Origin: Gemmatimonadota bacterium
GTDB lineage: Bacteria; Latescibacterota; UBA2968; UBA8231
NCBI GenBank assembly: GCA_028875335.1
Contig: JAPPEF010000021.1
Coordinates: 1 to 63,958 of the forward strand
Reading direction: 5' to 3'
Length of the DNA stretch: 63,958 bases
Both the position numbers and the translations under genes were made by a program. Positions 32,512-41,547 of this stretch are shown piece after piece. The notes under the pieces are model-generated. The model saw only the letters and a program-made list of their open reading frames with translations. It made no database searches and had not been told where the DNA came from. How positions within the stretch are numbered: position 1 is the stretch's first letter; each line of letters begins with the position of its first letter.

Positions 32512-33992
32512 TCCATGGCCGGATCGAGTTTCCAGCGGCAGTGGTCGGGGGGCTGTACGGTGCGGCCCCACGCGGCTAGGATGGACCGGTCGGCGCGGAG
32601 CGCGGCCATGCGCGCGGCGATCCAATCTGGGTCCCACCCGTCTAGAACTTCGGCTTTGAGCGCGGCCAGCGTTTCTTGATGCGCCGGATTGGCCGCTAGG
32701 TCGCAGCGCTCGCGCGGGTCGGCTTGGAGGTTAAAAAGCTGGCAGGGCTGGCCGTGGTAGTAGTTGAGCTTCCACGGCCCGCGCCGAATCATGCGCTGAA
32801 AAATGCCCACTTCAGGGAAGGGCCCGCCGGCCCCGGCCGCGTCTTGGCAGAACTCGGAGAAGGCGACGTCGTCCCACTTGGTGTTTTGGGGATCCGCGAG
32901 CAAGGGCAGTAGGCTGCGGCCCCGCGAGTTGGGCAGGGCTGGGCAGTCCAAGGCGTCGAGCATGGTCGCGTTGAGGTCGAGCGAAGAAGTCACCCGGTCG
33001 CAACGAGTGCCTGCGGGCAAGCGCCCGGGCCAAGCGAGTATGGCCGGCACCTTAACCGAGTCCTCGTAAAAGGTCTGCTTCCACCACAGCCCGTGTTCGC
33101 CGACCTGCTCGCCGTGGTCCGACGTGTAGAGGATGAGGGTATTTTCCTCCAAGTCGTTTTCCCGCAGCGCGTCCATGATCTGGCCGATTAGCGCGTCCAT
33201 GCGGTGGACTAACGCCCAATAGGCGGCGCGGGCGCGGCGTGTCTCTTCCTCGCTGACTTCTTCGATCTCGCAGGCTTGGCGCCAGCGCTTGATGTGGGGA
33301 TGCAGGTGGTCTTCGAAGGGTTCGGGGGTTTGTGGGGGAGTGATGTTTTCGTAGTAGTAGCGATAGTCTTGCAAGCGGGCGACAAAAGGCTGGTGCGGCA
33401 GCATGAAACCGACCGAGAGCGAAAACGGCTTAGCTGCTTGGCCGGCGCGCTTGGCGACGCCGAGGCGGTTGAGGTAATCAACGGTCGCGGCGGTGACGTC
33501 TTCGTCGTGGACTTGGTAGGCGCTCTGGCCGTGGCCAGACAGGTGCAGGCTGACGCGGCCCGGCCCGGCCGTACCCGCGAGTTGGCCGTGATCGACTCCC
33601 TTGCCCCCGGGCTGGTTGGGTCCGTGGTCGCCGACGAGCCGCTCTGCGTACCCGTGCAGTTGGTCTGGACCAACCGAGTGCATGCGGCCGATGAGAACAG
33701 GGCGATAGCCACCCGCGCCCATGGCGTGGGCGAAGGTGGGGATGCTGGAGTCGAGGATGTGGGAGTTGGTCCAGACTTGGTTATCGCAGGGGTAGCGGCC
33801 CGAGAGCATGGACATTCGCGAGGGCACGCAAATCGGCGAGGGGCAATAGGTGTTGTCGAACACGACGCCGCGTGCGGCGAGGGCGTCGAGGTGGGGGGTC
33901 TCGACTAAGGGATCGCCATAGCAGCCGGCGACGTAGGGGCTGTGTTGGTCGGAGTGGATATAGAGTAGATTGGGGCGGGGTGCTTGGCTCAT
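32460..33992 (-). CDS. Type I (formylglycine) sulfatase
   Basis: 510 residues. The Cys-type sulfatase signature is at CVPSR (Cys55, to be converted to formylglycine) after the metal-ligand HSDQ; GRYP follows. A second metal site is in LYTSDHGEQVGEHGLWWKQTFYEDSVKVP. No clear signal peptide, so it would act in the cytosol or leave by another route. Substrates are sulfate esters, commonly of algal or animal polysaccharides. No partner glycosidase or anaerobic maturase gene is adjacent. ATG 33992 is preceded by AAGGA. Confidence 0.9.
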   Translation of the reverse strand: MSQAPRPNLLYIHSDQHSPYVAGCYGDPLVETPHLDALAARGVVFDNTYCPSPICVPSRMSMLSGRYPCDNQVWTNSHILDSSIPTFAHAMGAGGYRPVLIGRMHSVGPDQLHGYAERLVGDHGPNQPGGKGVDHGQLAGTAGPGRVSLHLSGHGQSAYQVHDEDVTAATVDYLNRLGVAKRAGQAAKPFSLSVGFMLPHQPFVARLQDYRYYYENITPPQTPEPFEDHLHPHIKRWRQACEIEEVSEEETRRARAAYWALVHRMDALIGQIMDALRENDLEENTLILYTSDHGEQVGEHGLWWKQTFYEDSVKVPAILAWPGRLPAGTRCDRVTSSLDLNATMLDALDCPALPNSRGRSLLPLLADPQNTKWDDVAFSEFCQDAAGAGGPFPEVGIFQRMIRRGPWKLNYYHGQPCQLFNLQADPRERCDLAANPAHQETLAALKAEVLDGWDPDWIAARMAALRADRSILAAWGRTVQPPDHCRWKLDPAMDYLDPEQLDNSQRNTNK

Positions 33993-34137
33993 AAGGGTCC
34001 TTGTTGGTTAAGCAGTGTGCGCGACAAGATACAGGGCCGGTCGGGGCCGAGCAAGATGAGGCGAGGCAGGTTTTTCTCGCGCTGCTGCCTTGTGTACGTT
34101 TTTTTGAACGGCGAACTGCAAGCGAGGGAGATTGGGC

Positions 34138-34941
34138 ATGCAAACCAAAAAAGCCGCCAAGTCGGCGAAGATGAAGCGGAAGGACTACGAGCGCGAATTG
34201 GCCAAGTTGCACCACGAATTGGTCAAGTTGCAGCACTGGATCAAGGACCAGGGTTTGCGGGTTGTGATCGTCTTTGAGGGGCGCGACACGGCCGGCAAGG
34301 GCGGGATTGTCAAGCGCATCACCGAGCCGCTCAATCCGCGCGGCGCGCGCGTGGTGGCCTTGGGCACGCCGTCGGACCGCGAGCGCACCCAGTGGTACTT
34401 CCAGCGCTACGTGACCCACCTACCGGCCGCAGGGGAGATCGTGGTTTTCGATCGCAGTTGGTACAATCGCAGTGGCGTCGAGCGAGTCATGGGTTTCTGT
34501 AGCGAGGAGGAGTATTGGGAGTTTCTCCACTCGTGCCCAGAGTTTGAGCGCATGCTAGTGCGCTCGGGGATCATCCTGCTCAAGTACTGGCTCTCGGTGA
34601 GCGAGGAAGAGCAAGAAAACCGCTTTCAAGAGCGTGCCCGAAATCCGCTCAAGCACTGGAAGCTCAGCGATATAGACCTCAAGTCGCGGAAAATGTGGAT
34701 CGAGTACTCCAAGGCCAAAGACGAGTCGTTCTTCTACACGGATATTCCGGAAGCGCCTTGGTACACGGTCGAGGCCGACGATAAGCGCCGAGCGCGTCTC
34801 AACTGCATTGCGCACATTCTCAGCCAACTGCCCTACGAGGACGTGATGCCGAAAAAGATCAAGCTGCCGCCGCGCCCGCCGCACGGCGAATACCAGCGCC
34901 CGCCGCACAGCAAGTTGCACTTTGTCGATGAGAAGTACTGA
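34138..34941 (+). CDS. ppk2: Polyphosphate kinase 2 family protein
   Basis: 267 residues from ATG 34138, seven bases after GGGAG (34126-34130). Motifs: Walker A VVIVFEGRDTAGKGG, the lid region PLNPRGARVVALGTPSDRERTQWYFQRY, and Walker B VVFDRSWYNRSGVERVMGF. Single-domain size and motifs fit class I PPK2, which phosphorylates nucleoside diphosphates from polyphosphate. ATG is divergent from the sulfatase gene. Confidence 0.92.
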   Translation: MQTKKAAKSAKMKRKDYERELAKLHHELVKLQHWIKDQGLRVVIVFEGRDTAGKGGIVKRITEPLNPRGARVVALGTPSDRERTQWYFQRYVTHLPAAGEIVVFDRSWYNRSGVERVMGFCSEEEYWEFLHSCPEFERMLVRSGIILLKYWLSVSEEEQENRFQERARNPLKHWKLSDIDLKSRKMWIEYSKAKDESFFYTDIPEAPWYTVEADDKRRARLNCIAHILSQLPYEDVMPKKIKLPPRPPHGEYQRPPHSKLHFVDEKY

Positions 34942-34984
34942 AAAGCGGTTTTGCGACCTGCCCGAGTGCAAGCGATGAGACGCC

Positions 34985-35683
34985 ATGTCCAGCCAGTTCG
35001 AGTTTCTCGGCCTTTCCCACATCGCTGCGATGGGTGTGACGCTGGCTTTGCCGATCCTCTTGACCATCGTCGTCAAGCGGCTCGATTCGGCCAAGGCGAC
35101 TCAAGCCGTTTGCGGCACATTCGCGGGCGTGCTCCTGCTCAACGAGATCCTGCCTTGGGGCCAGCGCTTGGCGATGGTCGGAGCGTACGAGTTTGTGCGG
35201 TGGTACCTGCCGTTGCACGTCTGTAGCATTACCGTCTTCGCCGTTGCTGCCGCACTCATCTTCCGCTGGCAGACGGCGTATGAAATCGCTTACTTCTGGG
35301 GACTCGCCGGCGCAACCAATGCCGTCGTCACGCCGCCGCTCTTGGTTGATTATCCAGCGTATCGCTTCTTTCAATATTTCATCGCGCACGGCGGCATCGT
35401 CGCTGGAGCGCTGTTCGCAACTTGGGGTCTCGGCATGCGACCGACGGCCAAGTCCGTCATCCGCGTCTTTGTGCTGCTCAATCTCTTGGCCATTGTCGCG
35501 TTCGGCGTCAATTGGGCGCTGGGGAGCAACTACATGTTTCTCAGTCGGCCGCCCATTACCCAATCGCCGTTTTTCTTTGCCCCGTGGCCGTGGTATATCC
35601 CAATTCTAGACGGCGTGGCGCTCGTTTTATTTTACTTGCTGCTCCTACCTTTTAAGATCGGGCGCAGGGTAGATGGTTCGTGA
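34985..35683 (+). CDS. YwaF/TIGR02206-type integral membrane protein
   Basis: 232 residues with about seven transmembrane helices. Features of the family: LPLHVCSITVFAVAAALIF, AYFWGLAGATNAVVTPPLL, an HGG motif (YFIAHGGIVAGALF) and NYMFLSRPP. Function unknown. Stop overlaps the first bases of an alternative upstream start of the next gene. Confidence 0.8.
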   Translation: MSSQFEFLGLSHIAAMGVTLALPILLTIVVKRLDSAKATQAVCGTFAGVLLLNEILPWGQRLAMVGAYEFVRWYLPLHVCSITVFAVAAALIFRWQTAYEIAYFWGLAGATNAVVTPPLLVDYPAYRFFQYFIAHGGIVAGALFATWGLGMRPTAKSVIRVFVLLNLLAIVAFGVNWALGSNYMFLSRPPITQSPFFFAPWPWYIPILDGVALVLFYLLLLPFKIGRRVDGS

Positions 35684-35693
35684 GTGTTTATCC

Positions 35694-37319
35694 ATGAAGG
35701 CATCCTCCCGAAAAAAGAAAGCAGCGCCGAAAAAATCGGAGCAGCAGGATCTCAAAGCGGATATCGGCACGCGCATAGTCGGGTTATTGGAAACGCCTCG
35801 GGTTCCCTTTTTTATCGTCGCGGCGACATTCCTCCTAGGGGTCTGGACCTTCGACGCCAAACTTTCCCTGAGTGGTGACAACGCCGAATTCATTACGCTA
35901 GCGCGCAGTCTGGCCCAAGGCGAGGGGCTTTCGCACATCAACTCGCCCGACCCCAAGCCAGCGACCAAGTACCCTTTTGGCTTTCCCCTGTTGCTGGCTC
36001 CTTTGGCGTGGGCTTTTTCCGGCGATTGGGTGCCGATGAAGGTTTGGGTGCTGGTGCTCTTTGCATTGGGGATGGGGGTGCTTTACCAATTGGCCAAGGA
36101 GCGAGTGGGTGTTTTGCCCGGCCTAGCGGTGGTGGTGTTGAGCGTTGTGCTCGGCAAGAGCTATTTGACGCATGGGCCGACCGGCGCGGTCTATGGCCCG
36201 CTGCTGCTGCACTACGCACACCAAGTCATGTCCGAAGTACCCTATCTGACCTTTTCGCTTTTGGCGCTGTGGCTCGTCGAACGGGGCGTCGGGCGCAAGG
36301 GTCTCAAGGGAAACTGGTGGCTCGTCGGCGGATTCGCCTGCACCATTTGGGCGTACTACATCCGCACAGTTGGGATCGCGCTGGTGGCGGCTGTGGTGGT
36401 CTATTTGTTGCTTCGGCGCGATTTTCGGCGGTGTTTGCTCTTTGGCGGCGCGGCGTTTGTCTGTTGGCTGCCGTGGACATTGCGCAACCAAGCAGTTGGG
36501 GGCGGCAGCGTCTATATCAAGCAGCTCTTCATGGTCAATCCCTACCACCCAGAGCGGGGTCTGCTCGACGTGGGCGGCTTTGTCGAGCGCTTTATCGGCC
36601 ATGCATATCGCTATCTGACGGGGGAATTGCCCAATACGCTAGTGCCTTTTTTTGACGGCACTGAGACGATTTTCCATCCCGCGCCCTTGTTGCTGATCGC
36701 GCTCGCTGTCGTCGCGACGGTGTTTTGTATCAAGCGCGGCGAACACCTACTGCTCCTACTCTACGCGGCCTTCTTCATGGGGATCGTGTTGCTGTGGCCC
36801 TGGCCGGGAGATCGCTTTCTAGTGCCGATTGTGCCGGTGCTCGTCTTGTTGGGGGTCTGGGCCGTTTTGCAAATTCGCGACAGACTGGCCGAGGGGCGTG
36901 TGGGCAGGTTCGCAGTGTGGGGCTGCTTTCTGGTATGCGTCAATGGCCAGATTGGCGGCGTCAAGCGCCTAGCCGATTACTCCGCTGCCGACTATCCTCC
37001 GCCTTGGTTCCGCTATTACCAAGCCGGTCAATGGCTCAAAGCCAACGCGTCGGAAGACGCCATCGTACTGTGCCGCAAAGGCTATTGGATGTACATCGTC
37101 TCGGGCCGGCGCTGCGTCGGCTTCCCCTTTGACGAGCCGGCAAAAGTGCTGGACCACATGGAGCGCGAAAAGGTAGATTACGTGGTGTTGGAAAGCCTCG
37201 GTTTTGCGCAGACTGGGCAGTACTTGGTTCCAGCTATCGAGGAGTACCGCGACCGTTTCAAAGTGGTGTGGCACGATCCGGTGGTACCGACGTTTGTGCT
37301 GCGTTTTCTCCAGCTTTAG
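35694..37319 (+). CDS. ArnT/PMT-type membrane glycosyltransferase (GT39-like)
   Basis: 541 residues from ATG 35694. A Lys-rich cytosolic N-terminus, then about ten transmembrane helices. The first periplasmic loop has the acidic motif GDNAEFITLARSLAQGEGL and KYPFGFPLLLAPLAW typical of GT-C enzymes that use polyprenyl-phosphate sugars; a soluble C-terminal part follows (ANASEDAIVLCRKGYWMY). The acceptor is unknown. An in-frame ATG at 35673 overlaps the previous gene. Confidence 0.75.
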   Translation: MKASSRKKKAAPKKSEQQDLKADIGTRIVGLLETPRVPFFIVAATFLLGVWTFDAKLSLSGDNAEFITLARSLAQGEGLSHINSPDPKPATKYPFGFPLLLAPLAWAFSGDWVPMKVWVLVLFALGMGVLYQLAKERVGVLPGLAVVVLSVVLGKSYLTHGPTGAVYGPLLLHYAHQVMSEVPYLTFSLLALWLVERGVGRKGLKGNWWLVGGFACTIWAYYIRTVGIALVAAVVVYLLLRRDFRRCLLFGGAAFVCWLPWTLRNQAVGGGSVYIKQLFMVNPYHPERGLLDVGGFVERFIGHAYRYLTGELPNTLVPFFDGTETIFHPAPLLLIALAVVATVFCIKRGEHLLLLLYAAFFMGIVLLWPWPGDRFLVPIVPVLVLLGVWAVLQIRDRLAEGRVGRFAVWGCFLVCVNGQIGGVKRLADYSAADYPPPWFRYYQAGQWLKANASEDAIVLCRKGYWMYIVSGRRCVGFPFDEPAKVLDHMEREKVDYVVLESLGFAQTGQYLVPAIEEYRDRFKVVWHDPVVPTFVLRFLQL

Positions 37320-37338
37320 AAACCAGCGATGCACAAGC

Positions 37339-38322
37339 TCACGGCAGCGGGGCGGCGTCGCGGACTAGGCCTTCGTCGCGGAGTTCGGCCCAAAACGAGG
37401 CGGGGATCTCCTGCGTGAGCAAGTCGAAATTCTCTTGCACTCGCTCGGGTTGCCGCGTCCCGGGGATGATGCAGGTGATGGCCGGATGGGCGAAGATGAA
37501 TTGCGAGGCCGCTGCTTTGAGATCGACTTGGTGGCGAGCGGCCACGGCTTCTAATGACTTGGCCCTAGCCGCGATTTCGGGCGGCGCTTCTCGGTAGTTG
37601 TACGTCGCGCCCGGGCGCGCGCCTTTGGCCAAGATGCCGCTGTTGTACGTGCCGCCGGCCATGATGCCGATGTTCTTTTCCACGCACAGCGGCAAGAGTT
37701 CGTCGAGCGCACCTTGGTCGAGCAAGCTGTAGCGTCCGGCGAGGAGGAAGCAGTCGAAATCGCCCTCGCGGGCAAAGCGGGCCAGCATTTCCCATTGGTT
37801 CATGCCCGCACTGACGGCGCGGATAACGCCTTCGCCGCGCAGCTTGTCGAGCGCGGGATAAGCTCCGTCGATGGCTTCCTGCCAGTGGTTGTCCGGATCG
37901 TGAATGTGGAGGATGTCGATGCACTCTACGCCTAGGCGTTTGAGGCTGTCTTCAAAAGAGCGCATGACGCCGTCGTAGCTGAAGTCGAACACGGGTTGGT
38001 ACGGGGCCGAGTCCTTGAAAGCGCCGATCTGTTGATCTTGTTCGGTGGGGACCAAGACGCGCCCCACTTTGGACGCGAGCACATAGCTGTCGCGCGGCAC
38101 GTCTACGAGGGCTTGCCCGAGGCGGATTTCGCTTTTGCCCGCCCCGTACAGCGGTGCGGTGTCTAAGAGGTTCAGCCCCAGAGACAAGGCGCGGTGCACG
38201 ACGGAGACGGCTTGGTCGTCTGGTATGTCGCCGTATAGGCCGCCGATGGAGGCACATCCCAAGCCGAGGCGCGTGACGCGCAGGCCGCTGCTGCCGAGGG
38301 TGGCTTTTTCGAGTGGATTCAT
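37339..38322 (-). CDS. Aldo/keto reductase
   Basis: 327 residues from ATG 38322, which has GAGGAG at good spacing; longer in-frame extensions start in the intergenic region. The catalytic tetrad is visible: Asp and Tyr in LLDTAPLYGAGKSE, Lys in YVLASKVGR, His in ILHIHDPD. The sequence resembles D-threo-aldose/L-fucose dehydrogenase-type members (NAD(P)-linked sugar oxidation). Convergent with the GT39-like gene. Confidence 0.85.
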   Translation of the reverse strand: MNPLEKATLGSSGLRVTRLGLGCASIGGLYGDIPDDQAVSVVHRALSLGLNLLDTAPLYGAGKSEIRLGQALVDVPRDSYVLASKVGRVLVPTEQDQQIGAFKDSAPYQPVFDFSYDGVMRSFEDSLKRLGVECIDILHIHDPDNHWQEAIDGAYPALDKLRGEGVIRAVSAGMNQWEMLARFAREGDFDCFLLAGRYSLLDQGALDELLPLCVEKNIGIMAGGTYNSGILAKGARPGATYNYREAPPEIAARAKSLEAVAARHQVDLKAAASQFIFAHPAITCIIPGTRQPERVQENFDLLTQEIPASFWAELRDEGLVRDAAPLP

Positions 38323-38407
38323 AGCGTGCTCCTCATAGTTTATAGATGTAAAGGGCAAAACATAGGCCAAACTACCCGGTGCAAAAAGTCCGCTCCTTGG
38401 GATCTGC

Positions 38408-38436
38408 TTGACGCTCACAGGGGCATGCCGTACATT
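38408..38436 (+). promoter_or_regulatory. Sigma-70-like promoter for the DUF255-like lipoprotein gene
   Basis: TTGACG (38408-38413), 17 bases, TACATT (38431-38436), with the coding start about 45 bases further on. Confidence 0.55.
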
Positions 38437-38481
38437 AAGCGGCCTTTGTAAATAGTTCCGAACTCATTGAATATAAAAGAG

Positions 38482-39915
38482 ATGTGTCAATTTAAGGCCA
38501 AGCTGCTGGCGCTGCTAGTGTTGGCTGGGTGTGCCGCCACCGAAGAGCCTCCGCAAGAGGTGGCCCGCAGCGAGCGGCCCGCCGTGGCCGAGTGGCAGTG
38601 GGCCGATGGTGAGCTACCTTGGGGCACTTGGGACGAGTCTTTGTTCGCGCGCGCTCAAAGCGAAGACAAGGCCATATTGGTGTATTTGGCTGCTCCAGGA
38701 TGCGAGGGCCTGTTTCCCGCGCCAACGCCGGCGTTGCGTCAACTGGTCGCCGAGAAATTCGTCAGCGTGCAGGTCGATCCATTCAAGCGGCCGGACATTG
38801 CACAGCACTACGACAGCGGTGGTTGGCCAGCCCTAGTGGTGGCCCTGCCGGACGGGCGGGTTTTCGCGCGGGCCGTGGATATTCCGCCAGCCAACGTCGA
38901 GTCTTATTTGCGCCGGTTGCGCACGGCCTACGAGGAAAAGCGCGCAGTGCTCGTCGCCAAGGTGCAGCGCGCGGCCACTCGTTCCAAGGTTGAGAGACCC
39001 TTTGCAATAGATGGTGTTTATCGCGCGTGCGAGGTCGCCTTTGACTCGGCCCACGGCGGCTTCGGCGGCCCGACTAAATTTCTCGAGACTTCGGTATTGC
39101 GTTTCCTGCTCGTCTATGCCGAGGCGCGGGGCACAGCATCCGCTCGACAGATGGCCTTGGCTAGCTTGGACGCAGTGCTTGCCTCGCCGCTCGGCGATAG
39201 TGGTGGTTTTCGGGCGTATTCGTACGCGCCGGATTGGAGTGCGCCTGCGAGTGAGCGGGATGCCCTCGATCAGGCGGCCATGCTGCATCTGTTACTGGAG
39301 GCCGACCAGCCCCACTACGCCGAGTCGGCTAGGGCGATACTTAGCTTTGTCGAAGGCTCACTCTTTGATGCAGCCGAGGGCGCGTTTCGCGGCCGCCAAG
39401 TCATGGCTGATACTTGGTGGACCGACCCCACGCTCTACGCCGACCGCCAAGCGGCCCTGATACGAGCCTATCTAGCTGCGGCTGCCGCGCTAGGCGACGA
39501 CCGCGCTGCTCAGGTGGCTACACAAGCTGGCGACGCGCTCGTCAGCCGCTGTATCGACGATCGTGGTCGGGTGCGGCACGTCTGCGACTCAGAAACCGAG
39601 GGCAGTGTCGGCCTGCTCGTCGATCAAGCCTTGGCGGCATTGGCTCTGTGGGAGTTGGGCGAGTGGAGTGGAGAGGCGCGATTTGCCGCAGCCGCCGAGC
39701 AGGTTGCGCGATTTATGGAACAATCGTACGACCGCCTCGCTGACCTCGGCCCACTGCCGCACCGCGGCAAGGCCCTCGCTCTTCAACTCTACGGACGACA
39801 GGGCCGTGCCGAGCGGGTGGTTGCCCTGGCCGGCGAGCCGCATCTGTCACAGCCGCCCGCCCGAGCGCATAGCTCGTGGGCGCGGGCCTTGCTGCTCTAC
39901 GGCCCGCCGCTATGA
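38482..39915 (+). CDS. Lipoprotein with thioredoxin-like (DUF255/YyaL-type) and alpha/alpha-barrel domains
   Basis: 477 residues from ATG 38482 (a TTG at 38467 is an alternative). The lipoprotein signal ends in LAGC (Cys17). Residues about 45-155 are thioredoxin-like (AILVYLAAPGCEGLFP, FVSVQVDPFKRPDIAQHY, GWPALVVALPDGRVFA), but with a single Cys in place of the CxxC pair, so redox activity is doubtful. The rest resembles the helical (alpha/alpha)6 barrel of YyaL/SPATA20-type proteins (GGFGGPTKF, LDQAAMLHLLLEAD). Outer-membrane anchored; function unknown. ATGA overlap with the next gene. Confidence 0.7.
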   Translation: MCQFKAKLLALLVLAGCAATEEPPQEVARSERPAVAEWQWADGELPWGTWDESLFARAQSEDKAILVYLAAPGCEGLFPAPTPALRQLVAEKFVSVQVDPFKRPDIAQHYDSGGWPALVVALPDGRVFARAVDIPPANVESYLRRLRTAYEEKRAVLVAKVQRAATRSKVERPFAIDGVYRACEVAFDSAHGGFGGPTKFLETSVLRFLLVYAEARGTASARQMALASLDAVLASPLGDSGGFRAYSYAPDWSAPASERDALDQAAMLHLLLEADQPHYAESARAILSFVEGSLFDAAEGAFRGRQVMADTWWTDPTLYADRQAALIRAYLAAAAALGDDRAAQVATQAGDALVSRCIDDRGRVRHVCDSETEGSVGLLVDQALAALALWELGEWSGEARFAAAAEQVARFMEQSYDRLADLGPLPHRGKALALQLYGRQGRAERVVALAGEPHLSQPPARAHSSWARALLLYGPPL

Positions 39916-40811
39916 AAATTTTGGTGACAGGTGCCACCGGCTTTTTGGGCCGTACTCTGCTTTCCTTGAAAGGGGAAGCCGAGTGGATGGGCTGCGGCCG
40001 TCGGCCCTCCGCCGAGGGCATTCCCTATCGCCAGGTCGATCTAGCCGACCGCAAGTCCGTGACTGCACTCGTCGCCGAACTGGCTCCAGATTGGGTGATC
40101 AACGCCGCGGCCATGACCGATGTCGATGGCTGCGAAAAAGACGCGCGGGCCGCGCGGCGTGCCAATGTCGATATTCCCGAAAACTTGGCTGCGGTCTGCG
40201 GCGCAACCGGCGCTGGCTTGGTCCATATTTCCACGGATTACGTCTTCGACGGCAAGCGCGGTTCCTACGGCGAAGGGGATGCGACCCATCCGCTGTCTTG
40301 CTACGGACAACTCAAGCTCGAAAGCGAGGGCATATTAAAGAAAATGGAGCGCGTGCTAGTCGTGCGGACCCTGTGGCTGTACGGCTATGTCCCACAGGCC
40401 GGGTCCAATTTCCTCACTTGGGTGCTGCAGTCGCTGTCTAGCGGCCAGCCCCTGCGGGTCTTTGCCGATCAGTGGGGCAACCCAACCTATATCCGCGATT
40501 TGGCTCGAGCCTTGGTGGCCCTGTGCAGCCAAGAGGCCCGAGGCTTGTTGCACGTAGGTGGCGCGACCTTTATGACGCGCTGGGAGATGGCGCGGGAATT
40601 GGCCTGTTTTTTCGGCATTGACGGCGCGTTGATCGAACCCGTGCCGACCCGCGCAGCCGGGCTGCCAGCCGCGCGTCCCCTGCGCTCCGGTTTGCGCACC
40701 GATGCGCTGGAAGCCGCGCTCGGTCGCCGGCCTATGAGCTTTGCCGAGGGGCTTCAATGCCTCGCTGTGGACCCGCATTTTCGCCGCGACTTTCCCCAAT
40801 TTGCCCGCTAG
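39912..40811 (+). CDS. rfbD: dTDP-4-dehydrorhamnose reductase-like protein (RmlD)
   Basis: 299 residues, ATG 39912 overlapping the upstream stop. NAD(P)-binding TGATGFLG, the catalytic Ser/Thr-Tyr-Lys pattern (VHISTDYVFDG and YGQLK), and the RmlD C-terminal region (EPVPTRAAGLPAARPLRSGL). It would give dTDP-L-rhamnose for cell-surface glycan. rfbA/B/C are not in the window. Two glycosyltransferases follow. Confidence 0.82.
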   Translation: MKILVTGATGFLGRTLLSLKGEAEWMGCGRRPSAEGIPYRQVDLADRKSVTALVAELAPDWVINAAAMTDVDGCEKDARAARRANVDIPENLAAVCGATGAGLVHISTDYVFDGKRGSYGEGDATHPLSCYGQLKLESEGILKKMERVLVVRTLWLYGYVPQAGSNFLTWVLQSLSSGQPLRVFADQWGNPTYIRDLARALVALCSQEARGLLHVGGATFMTRWEMARELACFFGIDGALIEPVPTRAAGLPAARPLRSGLRTDALEAALGRRPMSFAEGLQCLAVDPHFRRDFPQFAR

Positions 40812-40821
40812 CGTACTCCCC

Positions 40822-41547
40822 ATGGAACCCGTGCAGATTTCACTGATAACGCCCACGTACAACGAGCGGGAAAATCTGCCGCTTTTGGCGGAAGAAATCT
40901 TCGCGATCGTCGGCCAAGAGCCAGATATCGACTTGGAGCTCATCGTGGTAGATGACAACTCGCCCGACGGCACCGGCGAAGTGGCCGAGTCGCTGAAGGC
41001 CCACTATCCCATGCAGGTGATACATCGGCCGGGCAAGCTCGGTTTGGGGTCAGCGGTGATGACGGGTTTTGCGCAGTCAACGCGGCCATACCTCGGAGTG
41101 ATAGACGCCGACTTGAGTCACGACCCGGCGATCCTACCCGAGCTCGTCCACAGCCTGCGCGAATGCGATATTGCCATAGGCAGCCGCTTTGGGGAAACCA
41201 GTCGAGTCGAACGGTGGGCATGGCACCGCAAGCTGATTTCGCGAATCGGCGTGGGCGCGGCCCGCCTACTGACCGGGGTCGAGGACCCGCTGTCGGGTTA
41301 TTTTTGTCTGCGCCGCCAAGTGATACAGGACCTTGCACTCACGTCTTCGGGCTACAAAATTTTGCTCGAAATTTTGGTCAAGGGCCGCTATCGGCAGCAT
41401 CGTTCCGTGCCTTTTGTCTTCCGCAATCGCCAGTTCAGCGCGAGCAAGCTGGACTTGCGCGAGCATCTGCTCTTTGCCAAACAGATCCTCTACTTCAGCG
41501 GCTACAAGCTCATGGGCCGCCACCGAGGGGCTAGATCGTGCGACTGA
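40822..41547 (+). CDS. Polyprenol-phosphate mannosyltransferase-type GT2
   Basis: 241 residues from ATG 40822. GT-A fold with LITPTYNERENLPLL, VVDDNSPDGTGEVAE and the metal-binding GVIDADLSHDP, then IGSRF and GVEDPLSGYFCLRR, as in DPM1-like synthases that make polyprenyl-phosphate mannose. It has no membrane domain. The product could feed GT-C enzymes such as the one at 35694-37319. Overlaps the next gene by 10 bases. Confidence 0.87.
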   Translation: MEPVQISLITPTYNERENLPLLAEEIFAIVGQEPDIDLELIVVDDNSPDGTGEVAESLKAHYPMQVIHRPGKLGLGSAVMTGFAQSTRPYLGVIDADLSHDPAILPELVHSLRECDIAIGSRFGETSRVERWAWHRKLISRIGVGAARLLTGVEDPLSGYFCLRRQVIQDLALTSSGYKILLEILVKGRYRQHRSVPFVFRNRQFSASKLDLREHLLFAKQILYFSGYKLMGRHRGARSCD